Assembly (NCBI RefSeq): GCF_000769115.1
Contig: NZ_JQZV01000009.1
Coordinates: 1 to 64,000, forward strand
DNA from: Porphyromonas canoris
Lineage (GTDB): Bacteria; Bacteroidota; Bacteroidia; Bacteroidales; Porphyromonadaceae
Reading direction: 5' to 3'
Length of the DNA stretch: 64,000 nucleotides
Position 1 is the stretch's first letter; each line of letters opens with the position of its first letter. Below the pieces are notes generated by a model. It saw only the letters and a list, made by a program, of their open reading frames with translations, searched no databases and was not told the DNA's origin. A program made the translations under genes and the position numbers. Below are positions 25,569-34,446 of this stretch, in pieces.

Positions 25569-26927
25569 ATGAAAGGACAAAATATAGAAACAAATATCAT
25601 AAGCAATGCTTCAGCCAAAACAGGTATAAAGGCTTGGGCATTGCTCTTGCTGTCGGGGCTGCTATTTCTTACTCCGATGAGCATGAATGCTCAAACGCTC
25701 GATCAGATAGAGACTCTTGCTCAACAAGGGCGGGTAGACGAAGCCGCAGAGGCAGGGTTAAAGCTTCTGCCCTCCCTGAAAAGGAAACCGATGGAGCGTC
25801 TGGATGTGGTACAGATCCTTGTGAAAAGTCATCTGTTCGCACAGGCAGAGGCTCAGCTGACCGATATAAAGAAGAACAGAAGAGCTTCCGACGCCATCAA
25901 AAAGAAAATTCAAGAGACAGAACGGATGATCGAACAGGAAAAGAGAGCGCTGCAAAGCATCAAGATACTCTCTTTGATAGACACGCTGCATCTTTCTGCC
26001 TCGGAGATAGGAGACGTTTTGCCGGAAATACCGGCTGTCCAAACAGGGGCAAAGAGTGTTTCGTTCAGAGAAAAGTCTTTCCACATACGCGGAGACTACC
26101 GGACATGGAAGGTGGAACGAAACCCCGAAACGGGGACAGACCGAGTGGTAGTCTGGTTCGAGTCTCCCGACAAAGAGAGTGGAGACACCGGATACAGCTC
26201 TGTACCCGAAGGTCTTCCTACCGATGGAGAGATCTCCTGGCTGTGCCTGATGCCCGACGGACAGACACTCTACTACTCCTATAAAGACACCATTCCGGGG
26301 AGCAGAAGCAATCTGTATGTAACCATGTTCCGCGAAAGCGATAACAGCTTTCTGCGTTCTCAAAAGCTCCCGATGCCGTTCACCGGCTATGCGGACGACA
26401 TTGCCTACATGAATGATGAAGAGAACGACTTCGCATTCTTCCTCTCCAACAGAAACACCTTGAAGGATGAAGGAGAACCATCATATATATTATATGCTTT
26501 CAGACCATCCGAAACAAAGTCGGCTTCTCCGGATACAGATTTTGCAACACTCCGAGAACACCGAATGATGGAGCGTATATCTTGGAGCGACCGGAGAGTA
26601 TCGCTAAGAGAGGCTTCGGGCAAAAAGAGGGAGAGCTATGATGATACTTCAAAGTCCGAACAACCTCTGTTTTACACTGCATCCGGAAGAGCGGTATATA
26701 TTTCACACTCTAAGCTGACACAAGAATACAGCAGGACATTGAGAGAGATGCAGAGCGATGCCGAACGGCTAAAGCGTTTGAGGGACGAGTATAAAACGAT
26801 CTCCAAAGAGAGTCCCCGATATAAGAGCGTGAGCCAATCCATTCTCCATCTGGAGGGGAAAAGGGAAGAGCTGCAAAAGAGACTCAAATCCTTGAAGAAC
26901 ATGATAATATCTTCCATAGAATCGTAA
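25569..26927 (+). CDS. Secreted or periplasmic protein, function unknown
   Basis: I do not recognise a named family for this 452-residue protein. An N-terminal signal with a long n-region (residues 1-38, LLLLSGLLFLTPMSMNAQ) leads to a TPR-like helical segment (about 40-130, LDQIETLAQQGRVDEAAEAG). A central beta-rich part (about 160-330) follows, with short strands such as ISWLCLMPDGQTLYYSYKD and ENDFAFFLSNRNTLKD that look like PD40/WD40-type propeller blades. The last 80 residues (QSDAERLKRLRDEYKTIS onward) form a coiled coil. A scaffold or envelope-stress role is possible but unproven. The NfeD gene follows by 29 bp on the same strand. Confidence 0.7.
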   Translation: MKGQNIETNIISNASAKTGIKAWALLLLSGLLFLTPMSMNAQTLDQIETLAQQGRVDEAAEAGLKLLPSLKRKPMERLDVVQILVKSHLFAQAEAQLTDIKKNRRASDAIKKKIQETERMIEQEKRALQSIKILSLIDTLHLSASEIGDVLPEIPAVQTGAKSVSFREKSFHIRGDYRTWKVERNPETGTDRVVVWFESPDKESGDTGYSSVPEGLPTDGEISWLCLMPDGQTLYYSYKDTIPGSRSNLYVTMFRESDNSFLRSQKLPMPFTGYADDIAYMNDEENDFAFFLSNRNTLKDEGEPSYILYAFRPSETKSASPDTDFATLREHRMMERISWSDRRVSLREASGKKRESYDDTSKSEQPLFYTASGRAVYISHSKLTQEYSRTLREMQSDAERLKRLRDEYKTISKESPRYKSVSQSILHLEGKREELQKRLKSLKNMIISSIES

Positions 26928-26956
26928 TATAAACACCATATCAAAATATAAAGATC

Positions 26957-27448
26957 ATGATACTTCCTGTAACCACTATTCTTATTCTGCTGCTGTTTAC
27001 GCTGCTTGCGGTGGCATTGGCTTTGGCAGAATTGTTCTTCATTCCGGGCTGGGGCATAGCCGGAACACTCTCTGTGGCACTGCTTATATGGTTGCTCTAT
27101 TTTTCCTATAGCATCTCTCCGATAGTGGCTTTATCGCTGCTGTTTCTCAGCCTGCTGCTCTTCTTCATTGGCGCATACTGGATATCGAAGACGAAAACAT
27201 TGGATAAGATAGGGCTTAGCTCTAAAATAGAAGGTAAGAGTCCGAATGAAGCAGGAAGCGTTGCAGTGGGAATGACAGGCAAGACCACAAGCCGACTTGC
27301 TCTCTCCGGAAACATTCTCTTAGACGATACGGAAAAGATTGTAGAGGCTACATCGCTCGAAGGTTTGATAGATGAAAACGAAAGAGTGGAGATTGTACGC
27401 CTCGAAAGTGGTAAGATCCTCGTCAGAAGAATAGCCGATCAACATTAA
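26957..27448 (+). CDS. NfeD-like membrane protein
   Basis: A 163-residue protein with three predicted membrane helices in the first 75 residues ([20 protein letters not shown], then two more). A C-terminal OB-fold NfeD domain (about 100-160) contains [20 protein letters not shown]. Short NfeD proteins of this kind partner with flotillin-like proteins in membrane microdomains, and the FloA gene follows by 25 bp. Confidence 0.87.
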   Translation: MILPVTTILILLLFTLLAVALALAELFFIPGWGIAGTLSVALLIWLLYFSYSISPIVALSLLFLSLLLFFIGAYWISKTKTLDKIGLSSKIEGKSPNEAGSVAVGMTGKTTSRLALSGNILLDDTEKIVEATSLEGLIDENERVEIVRLESGKILVRRIADQH

Positions 27449-27473
27449 AACTCAATATATAAATCATAGAACT

Positions 27474-28472
27474 ATGCAAGAAACATTTTATCTCTGGATA
27501 GGGGTTGCCTTTGTGGCTATCATCCTCCTTTCCATTTTTCTTATCTATTTCCCTGTGCTGCTATGGATATCCGCACGTGTGTCGGGAGTGAGAATTTCTC
27601 TGTTGCAACTCTTTCTGATGCGCATCAGAAATGTTCCTCCTCATGTGATAACGAGAGCGATGATCGAGTCGCACAAGGCAGACCTCCAACTCACACGAGA
27701 TGAACTTGAAGCCCACTACCTTGCAGGAGGACACGTAGAGCAGGTGGTACATGCGCTGGTATCTGCTTCCAAAGCAAACATAGACCTTCCGTTCCAAATG
27801 GCTACCGCAATAGACCTTGCCGGTAGAGACGTCTTCCAAGCGGTTCAGATGTCTGTAAATCCGAAAGTGATAGATACGCCTCCGGTAACAGCCGTGGCTA
27901 AAGATGGTATCCAGCTCATTGCCAAAGCTCGTGTAACCGTTCGGGCAAGCATAAAACAACTTGTAGGGGGAGCAGGAGAAGAGACCGTTTTGGCTCGTGT
28001 AGGCGAAGGTATCGTCTCTTCTATCGGTTCATCCGAAAGCCATAAGAGTGTCCTCGAAAATCCGGACTCTATCTCAAAACTGGTTCTTCGTAAAGGTCTC
28101 GATGCCGGAACGGCTTTTGAAATCCTCTCCATAGATATAGCGGATATAGATATAGGTAGAAACATCGGTGCGGTGCTACAAATGGACCAAGCTCAAGCGG
28201 ACAAAAACATCGCACAAGCAAAGGCAGAAGAGCGTAGAGCCATGGCTGTGGCAAGCGAACAAGAGATGAAAGCTCTTGCCCAACAAGCCAGAGCGAAGGT
28301 GATAGAAGCAGAAGCAGAAGTGCCCAAAGCCATCGCCGAAGCATTCAGAAGCGGAAATCTCGGTATCATGGACTATTATCACTTGAAAAATATTCAAGCC
28401 GATACTTCCATGAGAGAGAGTATAGCGAAACCGCTTGAGGTTAAACCTAAAAATCACGAAAAAGATGCTTAA
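27474..28472 (+). CDS. floA: Flotillin-like protein FloA
   Basis: A 332-residue membrane-microdomain scaffold of the FloA (YqfA) type. It has an N-terminal membrane segment (about 8-32), a characteristic [19 protein letters not shown] stretch, the SPFH domain (about 45-220) and a helical Ala/Glu-rich tail ([20 protein letters not shown]). Its length and start match the Bacillus FloA pattern. With the upstream NfeD gene it forms the standard floA-nfeD pair. Its stop overlaps the start of the phosphorylase gene by 8 bp. Confidence 0.93.
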   Translation: MQETFYLWIGVAFVAIILLSIFLIYFPVLLWISARVSGVRISLLQLFLMRIRNVPPHVITRAMIESHKADLQLTRDELEAHYLAGGHVEQVVHALVSASKANIDLPFQMATAIDLAGRDVFQAVQMSVNPKVIDTPPVTAVAKDGIQLIAKARVTVRASIKQLVGGAGEETVLARVGEGIVSSIGSSESHKSVLENPDSISKLVLRKGLDAGTAFEILSIDIADIDIGRNIGAVLQMDQAQADKNIAQAKAEERRAMAVASEQEMKALAQQARAKVIEAEAEVPKAIAEAFRSGNLGIMDYYHLKNIQADTSMRESIAKPLEVKPKNHEKDA

Positions 28473-29349
28473 CAACAGTAAGCAGCCTATTCCGCCATCG
28501 GAACTGATCATAAACAGCGATGGATCCATATTCCATCTGCACATGAAACCCGAACATCTTGCAGATAAAGTCATTGTCTGCGGAGATCCGGCACGTGTAG
28601 ACAACATCGCTTCATTCCTTACAGATATTGAGTGTAATATTAGCAGCCGGGAGTTTCATTCGATTACCGGAATGTATCAAGGCAAACGCATCACAGTCTT
28701 GTCCCATGGAATCGGTGGAGACAATATAGAGATCGTAATGAACGAACTCGATATGTTGGCTAATGTGGACTTTGATACCCGTTTGGTTAAAGATGAATTT
28801 CGCAAACTCGATATCATACGTATCGGAACATCCGGAGGGCTTCAGGACATCTCTCCGATAGGGACATACGTGGCGGCAAAGTATGCAATAGGTTTTGATG
28901 GCGTATTGAACTTCTACGCAGGTCGGGATCAGGTTTGCGATTTGGCGTTTGAAAAAGAGCTTATGAAACAATTGGACTGGAAAATAAAAGGACTTCTTCC
29001 ATACGTTGTAGAGGCTCCGGATCCGCTTGTAGACAGAATCTGTAAAGATGATATACTAAAAGGCGTTACCATTGCCGCAAACGGATTTTATGCTCCACAG
29101 GGTAGAAAGTTACGCTTTGAACTTGCAGACCCGGATCTAAACAGGAAGATTCAGGCATTTTCATGGAATAACCGGATCATCACAAACTTTGAAATGGAGT
29201 CTTCTGCCCTTGCCGGCATAGGGGCTGTACTGGGACATAACGTCCTCACAGTCTGTTGTATAATAGCAGGAAGAAAGGCTCAAAAAATGAATGTCGACTA
29301 TAAACAATCTTTACAAAACCTTATCCGGATTGTATTGGAAAGAATCTGA
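28465..29349 (+). CDS. Nucleoside phosphorylase (uridine phosphorylase family)
   Basis: A 294-residue PNP/UDP-family enzyme that would split a nucleoside with phosphate to base and ribose-1-phosphate. Family motifs are [57 protein letters not shown] and the C-terminal [19 protein letters not shown] with the ribose-binding Met-Glu. I use the ATG at 28465 ([12 protein letters not shown]), which overlaps the floA stop; a TTG ten codons earlier is less likely. Uridine versus purine preference is not decided. Confidence 0.88.
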   Translation: MLNNSKQPIPPSELIINSDGSIFHLHMKPEHLADKVIVCGDPARVDNIASFLTDIECNISSREFHSITGMYQGKRITVLSHGIGGDNIEIVMNELDMLANVDFDTRLVKDEFRKLDIIRIGTSGGLQDISPIGTYVAAKYAIGFDGVLNFYAGRDQVCDLAFEKELMKQLDWKIKGLLPYVVEAPDPLVDRICKDDILKGVTIAANGFYAPQGRKLRFELADPDLNRKIQAFSWNNRIITNFEMESSALAGIGAVLGHNVLTVCCIIAGRKAQKMNVDYKQSLQNLIRIVLERI

Positions 29350-29390
29350 TAAAACGCTCAAAACCGAGAGAGGTTTCTGTATATAAAAAG

Positions 29391-29430
29391 AGGAAAAGCG
29401 GTGTTTAATTTAAGAATACCGCTTTCCTTT
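29391..29430 (+). terminator. Terminator after the nucleoside phosphorylase gene
   Basis: Arms at 29391-29402 and 29418-29428 pair with a single bulged A and are followed by TTTTAT. The promoter of the next gene begins directly after it. Confidence 0.7.
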
Positions 29431-29443
29431 TATATATTTTTAC

Positions 29444-29451
29444 TATCTTTG
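29444..29451 (+). promoter_or_regulatory. Promoter -7 box TATCTTTG for the barrel-protein operon
   Basis: TATCTTTG matches TAnnTTTG and lies 63 bp before the ATG at 29515, just beyond the preceding terminator. The -33 position has only CTTTCC. Confidence 0.55.
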
Positions 29452-29514
29452 TACTATACTGAAGGAGTTATCTACTACGATAAACACATTCGTAATGTTC
29501 TAAATTTTATAACC

Positions 29515-31800
29515 ATGAAAAGAAAGCATCTACTGACCGCCCTTCTGATTGGGGCATCCGCTTTTGGAACTACAAACGCTCAGGTAAGAGACGTCAGCGT
29601 AACCGTTTCTCCCTTGATCGAGTACCAGTGGTGGAATAAAAATATCAATCTTGAAAACAATATGTTCTATGGGCTTCGTGCCGGATTTGGATTTGGTCCG
29701 CATTTCGAACTGAGAGCTATTGCTGAAAAATCTTTTGACCTCAAAGGGAAACTCAAGAGTCTCAACTGGAATGTTGCAGACAATCTTGCAGAAAAGTTAC
29801 CTAATCACTCGTTGGATATCACACGCATTGGAGGAGAAGCCAAGCTCAATATATTCTCCGGCGTATCGTTCTCTCCTTATATATTGGCAGGGACCGGTAT
29901 TCAGTATTTCGACTATAACCCATTGACAGAAGGCACGGACGCCAGAGCTCATAAAGAGCAACAGATCTACGCCTCTTTGGGTGCAGGTCTCAAGATGAAT
30001 ATCTCTCCGCGCGTGGTCTTCTCTTTAGAAGCGAAGCAGCTACTGTTCAATATGGACCCGACGAATGCGTATCTGAATCCGCATACACAGAACAAGAACG
30101 AGTTTTTGAAGAACTATTCTGCTCTTGCATCTCTGGATATATACCTTGGCGGATCGAATCCAAGATTGAACACATCCTTGGACAGACGTGTCCGTGACAG
30201 TTATACAGGAGGTTTTGCACACGGACTCAAATTTGTTCTTGAACCGGGTGTAGCATTCATGGACTTCAATGAAAGCTTCCCATATAAAGACCAATGGTTT
30301 GTGGGAGGTTCAGCCGGAATAGATTTTTCCTCCCTTGTCGGCATACGTGGTTACTACTATCAGGCGACAGAAGAACCGGGGAAACTCTCCACGAAGTTCA
30401 ATAAAGAGTTGCGCATGTACGGGGCTAACGTGATTGCACGCCTCAATCAGCCTCGCGGCGTTGTACCTTACTTGCAGTTTGGTGCCGGTTATCTTGATGC
30501 AAGAAAAGATGAAAAGGAAATCAATCAAACCGATTTCAACAAAAACAATCTCTTTGCACAGGCAGGAGCAGGTATAGAAATACCTCTTTCTCGCTACTTT
30601 GCTCTTTACGGTACAGCCAATGCCATCTTGATGTCCAAGCAGGATGTTTCTCCCGAAAAGATCGTTACGCCTTCTCAAGTAAAAGCCAACATGATGTACA
30701 CAGCAGGTTTACGCATCAATCTTGGTGCTCCTGTCAAGAGTGCTTCTACGCTTTACGGCTCTGCTTTGGAAAGAGAGAGAGAGAGAAGCAATGCTGAGAT
30801 CAATGCACTTCGTGCCGAGTATGAAGACAAGCTTGCCGCTATCAACCGACAGCTTGCAGAAGCTCTAAAGGCAGGAGATGACGCACAAGTGGAAACACTT
30901 ATGGAGCAACGCAAAGAGGTCTTGGAAGAAAAGAGCGTTACAAGCAAGAAGATAGAAACCGTATCTCAACCGAGAAGCAGTGAAACAATGACGGCTCGCG
31001 AGTTTGAAGAGCTTGTGGACAGAGTAGTAGAGAAAGTGCTTACACAAAGAAAATCACGCAGAAGCCATGCTGTTTCGGACGCAGATTTTGCTTTGGTTCT
31101 ATCGGCTCTCCGTCAAGATCAAAGAGGTGTGGCACCATCTTCCAACGATGCTTTGGTAGCCGAGCTTAAGGCTCTCATAGAAAAGATGGACAGAAACTAC
31201 GACACACTTCTCCGCTCCAACGTGCAGCCGCAACCCTCTACAACGGTTATCATGCCTACACAACCAAGACAGTCCACACCGCTTGTTGCTCCTGCCCAAC
31301 CGGTGATCATCAATCCGGAACATGCGACACAACCAAATGCCAAAGAGGGACGCCGAGTGATTTCAAAGTCAATGGAGGGAGACGCTTATCAGACTTCCAC
31401 CAAAACCGCATTCCTCAGATACAACACTTTGGCACCTATCGTCGGAGTAAACTTCGGTGAACAGCTCACAGCCAATATTGGTCTCCGTGCTTACTTGCAA
31501 GTGAGCGATACCAACTTTGACTTCGTTCCCGAACTGTTCATAGCATTGGGCAAAAAGACCGGTTATGGTCTTTCCGGTAATGTGATATACAATATATCTC
31601 TTCCTGCAGACTCGCCTATCCAACCCTATATTGGCTTTGGATTGGGACTGTTTAAGCAATACGACACGATGAGAGCCGGTAGTAACATCATACTCGGAAC
31701 CAACCTCAAGGTAGGCGAGAACTCTATCTTCGTGGACTATTCTACACGCAACTTATTCCAAAACAACCAGATTGCAGTAGGATATCGCTTCGTATTCTAA
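29515..31800 (+). CDS. Large outer-membrane protein with three predicted beta-barrel segments and a coiled coil
   Basis: A 761-residue protein from the ATG at 29515 (MKRKHLLTALLIGASAFGTT, signal cut near NAQ). The longer frame from 29401 would need a GTG and would bury the signal. Two successive barrel-like regions are seen at about 25-213 and 237-404, each with alternating aromatic strands and ending in an LDIYLGG or LRINLGA strand. A charged coiled coil follows (about 415-475, SALERERERSNAEINALRAE), then a Pro/Gln/Thr-rich linker (about 570-612). A third barrel-like region (about 630-761) closes with QIAVGYRFVF, a normal OMP C-terminal strand. I know no named family with this layout. The OmpA-like gene follows by 22 bp, so the two products may work together at the cell surface. 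Confidence 0.75.
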   Translation: MKRKHLLTALLIGASAFGTTNAQVRDVSVTVSPLIEYQWWNKNINLENNMFYGLRAGFGFGPHFELRAIAEKSFDLKGKLKSLNWNVADNLAEKLPNHSLDITRIGGEAKLNIFSGVSFSPYILAGTGIQYFDYNPLTEGTDARAHKEQQIYASLGAGLKMNISPRVVFSLEAKQLLFNMDPTNAYLNPHTQNKNEFLKNYSALASLDIYLGGSNPRLNTSLDRRVRDSYTGGFAHGLKFVLEPGVAFMDFNESFPYKDQWFVGGSAGIDFSSLVGIRGYYYQATEEPGKLSTKFNKELRMYGANVIARLNQPRGVVPYLQFGAGYLDARKDEKEINQTDFNKNNLFAQAGAGIEIPLSRYFALYGTANAILMSKQDVSPEKIVTPSQVKANMMYTAGLRINLGAPVKSASTLYGSALERERERSNAEINALRAEYEDKLAAINRQLAEALKAGDDAQVETLMEQRKEVLEEKSVTSKKIETVSQPRSSETMTAREFEELVDRVVEKVLTQRKSRRSHAVSDADFALVLSALRQDQRGVAPSSNDALVAELKALIEKMDRNYDTLLRSNVQPQPSTTVIMPTQPRQSTPLVAPAQPVIINPEHATQPNAKEGRRVISKSMEGDAYQTSTKTAFLRYNTLAPIVGVNFGEQLTANIGLRAYLQVSDTNFDFVPELFIALGKKTGYGLSGNVIYNISLPADSPIQPYIGFGLGLFKQYDTMRAGSNIILGTNLKVGENSIFVDYSTRNLFQNNQIAVGYRFVF

Positions 31801-31822
31801 CCCCAAAATTCGATGTTAGATT

Positions 31823-32842
31823 ATGAGAAAAATACTTGTAACAGCTGTTCTTCTTCTCTCTGTGCCCGGCTTTGTATGGGCACAGAAGAAGGAGGTTGTA
31901 CACAAAAAAGAGTCTAAAGAGAAGGTTCGCAAGACCAGTGTACTACGTCCGGGAGAGGGAGAAAAGCTTATCCCGATCTCACGCCAACAGGCAGAAATCC
32001 TGGTTACGGAGCTTGTAACCGCCGCCCTCGAAAGAGACTCCATCGAATCTCAAAGAGAGTTGGATGCTCTTGTGATGCGCGCCAAAATAGAGGCTCTCAA
32101 GCGTAAGATGATAGACGAAGCGTTGGCAAAGAGTTACAGCGGACACCTTGAAGCTCGTCTGGATCGCCTTGAAAGGCTCCTGCTTCTAATGGTAGCCAAC
32201 AACAGCAAACTGCCTCCGCAGGTTCTCCAGACACTCATCTTACCGGAGTCCGGTTCTGCTCCTGCGGTATTGCCGTCATCTGCACCTGTTATCGTAAACA
32301 CCGCTCCGCAACCTCCTCGTTCGGTAATGGAACCTCCGATACTCAGAGAGGAGAGCCGAGTGAAACCCCAAACGGCTCTTCCGTTGGTGGAAGAGAAGGT
32401 TTCTGTTCCTGCTCCACATCAAGATCAGAGAGTCGCAAAGGTGGAGCTTACGATAGATGCCAAAAATCTTCCTAAGGATACCATCGTGGAGTATATCCAA
32501 GTGGCACAGGCAAGAACACCGCGCATCTCTCACAAGATCTTCTTCCCCGTAGGTTCTCACAAGATTTCCGGAGAGTACGAGACAGCTCTGCAGCAGGTGA
32601 TTACCTATCTGGAAACCTATCCCGACCAACGCATCCGCCTCAACGGATATGCTTCTCCTGAGGGAAATCTGGCTAAAAACAACGCTCTCTCCGCAAAGAG
32701 AGTGGAAGCCGTAAAGCGCTACCTCATGGATAAAGGCATAGCACCGTCTCGCATAGATGCTTACATGGGTGGTATAGACAGTGTAACATCCTCTCCGGCA
32801 CAAGCCAGACGAGTGGATATTGCCTCTATTGACAACGACTAA
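31823..32842 (+). CDS. OmpA-family protein with helical N-terminal region
   Basis: A 339-residue secreted protein with a signal peptide (KILVTAVLLLSVPGFVWAQ), a charged helical part (about 40-130), a Pro-rich linker (about 145-200) and a C-terminal OmpA domain (about 230-335). That domain is shown by IFFPVGSHKISGEYETALQQ, IRLNGYASPEGN and ALSAKRVEAVKRYL. Such domains bind peptidoglycan. It lacks an N-terminal barrel, so it may tether a partner, perhaps the large barrel protein encoded directly upstream, to the cell wall. It ends in a terminator hairpin at 32869. Confidence 0.85.
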   Translation: MRKILVTAVLLLSVPGFVWAQKKEVVHKKESKEKVRKTSVLRPGEGEKLIPISRQQAEILVTELVTAALERDSIESQRELDALVMRAKIEALKRKMIDEALAKSYSGHLEARLDRLERLLLLMVANNSKLPPQVLQTLILPESGSAPAVLPSSAPVIVNTAPQPPRSVMEPPILREESRVKPQTALPLVEEKVSVPAPHQDQRVAKVELTIDAKNLPKDTIVEYIQVAQARTPRISHKIFFPVGSHKISGEYETALQQVITYLETYPDQRIRLNGYASPEGNLAKNNALSAKRVEAVKRYLMDKGIAPSRIDAYMGGIDSVTSSPAQARRVDIASIDND

Positions 32843-32868
32843 AAACGGTCTGATCCGATCTTATATTC

Positions 32869-32909
32869 AAAGCCCGAAGACTCTCCCATGGAGTTGCTTC
32901 GGGCTTTTT
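32869..32909 (+). terminator. Intrinsic terminator of the barrel-OmpA operon
   Basis: Perfect 11-bp arms at 32869-32879 and 32897-32907 end in a five-T run. It lies between the OmpA-like gene and comB. Confidence 0.88.
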
Positions 32910-32922
32910 CTTGCAAAAACGA

Positions 32923-33672
32923 ATGATGAGAAACAAAATCAAAATAGACCTCTGCATCTCTCCCCTTCTGCTTCCGCCCTACTCGGAAGGTGTGGATAGA
33001 GTGGTTGTCGTGGATGTTTGGCGTGCAAGCAGCACCATCATAACGATGTTGGGCAATGGTGCAAAGGCGGTCTATCCGCTCGACTCTCTGGAAAAGGCAG
33101 AAGCCAAAGCCGTGATGGGAGAGATTGTAGGTGCCGAAAGAGATGCACGCAGATGCTCTTTTGCCCGGTGCGGTAACTCCCCTTTCGAGTATCAGCCCCA
33201 TTTGGTGGCAGGCAGATCCATATACTTCACAACCACCAATGGCACTCACGCCTTGGCAGAAGCGATGAAGATAGCAAAAGAAGAAGTGCTGGTTGGAGCA
33301 TTCGTCAATATCGAAGCCCTCTCCCGTTACCTTGCCCGGCACACCGGAACGGTACTGATCCTTGCAGCCGGATGGCGAGACAAGATGAGCTTGGAAGACT
33401 CCCTGTTTGCCGGTGCGCTGTACAGCTCTCTGAGCAGACTTGCCGACCTCACTCCGCTATCGGACTCCATAAGATCCATGAACACCATTTGGAACGACCA
33501 CAATGAGGAGTTGGCTCTCTATCTCTCCACTACCGACCACTACGCTCGGCTCGAAGCTCTCGGACTGGAAGAAGATGCCGCCTACTGCCTGAAGCAGAGC
33601 ATTTGGGACGTCGTTCCCGTCTGCCAAAACGTGAAAGGCGAAACCATGATAGTGGATAAGCAGAGACGATAG
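32923..33672 (+). CDS. comB: 2-phosphosulfolactate phosphatase (ComB family)
   Basis: A 249-residue ComB-type phosphatase from the ATG at 32923 (a TTG at 32911 would add four residues). Family marks are VVVDVWRASSTIITMLGNGA, GRSIYFTTTNGTHALAEAM, LILAAGWRDKMSLEDSLFAG and the C-terminal DAAYCLKQSIWDVVPV. In methanogens ComB hydrolyses 2-phosphosulfolactate in coenzyme M synthesis; bacterial members are widespread and may feed sulfolactate or a sulfonate product. Nothing else of such a pathway is in the window. Confidence 0.88.
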   Translation: MMRNKIKIDLCISPLLLPPYSEGVDRVVVVDVWRASSTIITMLGNGAKAVYPLDSLEKAEAKAVMGEIVGAERDARRCSFARCGNSPFEYQPHLVAGRSIYFTTTNGTHALAEAMKIAKEEVLVGAFVNIEALSRYLARHTGTVLILAAGWRDKMSLEDSLFAGALYSSLSRLADLTPLSDSIRSMNTIWNDHNEELALYLSTTDHYARLEALGLEEDAAYCLKQSIWDVVPVCQNVKGETMIVDKQRR

Positions 33673-33689
33673 GCATCAAAGCTGTATGC

Positions 33690-33900
33690 AAACTTCTTTT
33701 ATCCTTTTTAGAAAAAGAGCTAAACCCGTTCAAAAGTTTCGCTAAACAGATACAAGGGATAAAAACAAGGCTTGGTCTCCAAAAATCAAACCACAATTTT
33801 TGGAGACCAAGCCTTGTTTTGTAGAACTCGAACCTTGATCTGAAAATTTTAACCTCTTTACGCCTTTTATTGAACCTTATCGGCAAAACTTCCGAACCCT
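33690..33900. repeat. Dispersed CAAGGCTTG-type intergenic repeat, copy c
   Basis: Between comB and the tRNA-Met terminator. It contains CCCGTTCAAAAG, the large hairpin with CAAGGCTTGG and CCAAGCCTTG (33762-33820), TTTGTAGAACTCGAACCTTGA (resembling copy a at about 5023-5043) and TTCCGAACCC. No gene is seen in 33673-34061. Confidence 0.6.
33762..33820. repeat. Perfect 25-bp inverted repeat (hairpin)
   Basis: Arms 33762-33786 and 33796-33820 are exact complements around a 9-base loop. The arms carry CAAGGCTTGG and its complement. The right arm ends in TTTT, so it could act as a terminator for comB about 90 bp after its stop, but it is far longer than needed for that. Confidence 0.9.
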
Positions 33901-34061
33901 TTTACCTCTTTTCTCATCAAGCATCATACCCGACCCTCTTGCCGTAAAGAGAAAAAAAGAAACCAGAAATCAGAAGAGACCGGACACTTCAAAACCCTCC
34001 GTAAGAGCCGTTTATCGCATCCGGACACCCTGTTTGGAGAAGCGGAAAGAGGGTAACAAAA

Positions 34062-34104
34062 AAGGTGTCGAAGCTTCATCCACCGGGATGTTCTCCGACA
34101 CCTT
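34062..34104 (-). terminator. Intrinsic terminator of the tRNA-Met gene
   Basis: Nine-bp arms at 34062-34070 and 34096-34104, with an inner CATCC/GGATG stem. On the minus strand a T-run follows (the plus-strand A-run around 34058-34063). It begins 10 bp after the tRNA 3' end. Confidence 0.85.
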
Positions 34105-34113
34105 CTAAAGAAG

Positions 34114-34187
34114 TAGCGAGACCGAGAATTGAACTCGGGACCTCATGATTATGAATCATGCGCTCTAACCATCTGAGCTATCTCGCC
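34114..34187 (-). tRNA. tRNA-Met (anticodon CAT), elongator-like
   Basis: A 74-base cloverleaf on the minus strand. The acceptor 5' strand GGCGAGA pairs with TCTCGCT (first pair G-U), with discriminator A. The D-arm begins GCTCAG, the anticodon stem-loop CATGA-TTCATAA-TCATG gives CAT, and the T-arm contains GTTCAATTC. No CCA is encoded. G1 pairing makes it look like an elongator rather than an initiator; tRNA-Ile2 (modified CAT) cannot be excluded without identity elements. Confidence 0.92.
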
Positions 34188-34197
34188 GTTTGCTGTG

Positions 34198-34229
34198 CAA
34201 AGATAAGTCAAAAGATTTGAACTCACAAC
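34198..34229 (-). promoter_or_regulatory. Promoter of tRNA-Met
   Basis: On the minus strand TATCTTTG (34198-34205) lies 10 bp before the tRNA, with GTTG (34226-34229) 20 bp further upstream at the -33 position. This matches the spacing seen at rpoD. The rest of the gap up to 34419 shows nothing else. Confidence 0.65.
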
Positions 34230-34446
34230 ACCAATTCCCTATTTTTTCTCTGCAACAGCCATATTCGAGAAGAGATCTATTATCTACGGCAATGTTTAGA
34301 ATTTGATTCTCTTCCTGTTTCGCATTCGTCATGATACAGATGGTTCTGTATTGGTTACTTATTCCCTCTCTCTTTTCATCTTGAGACGATGCTGCGACTA
34401 ACCTCTTCTCCCAAAGAGCACGAGAGGGAAAAGGTGCATCAAGACG

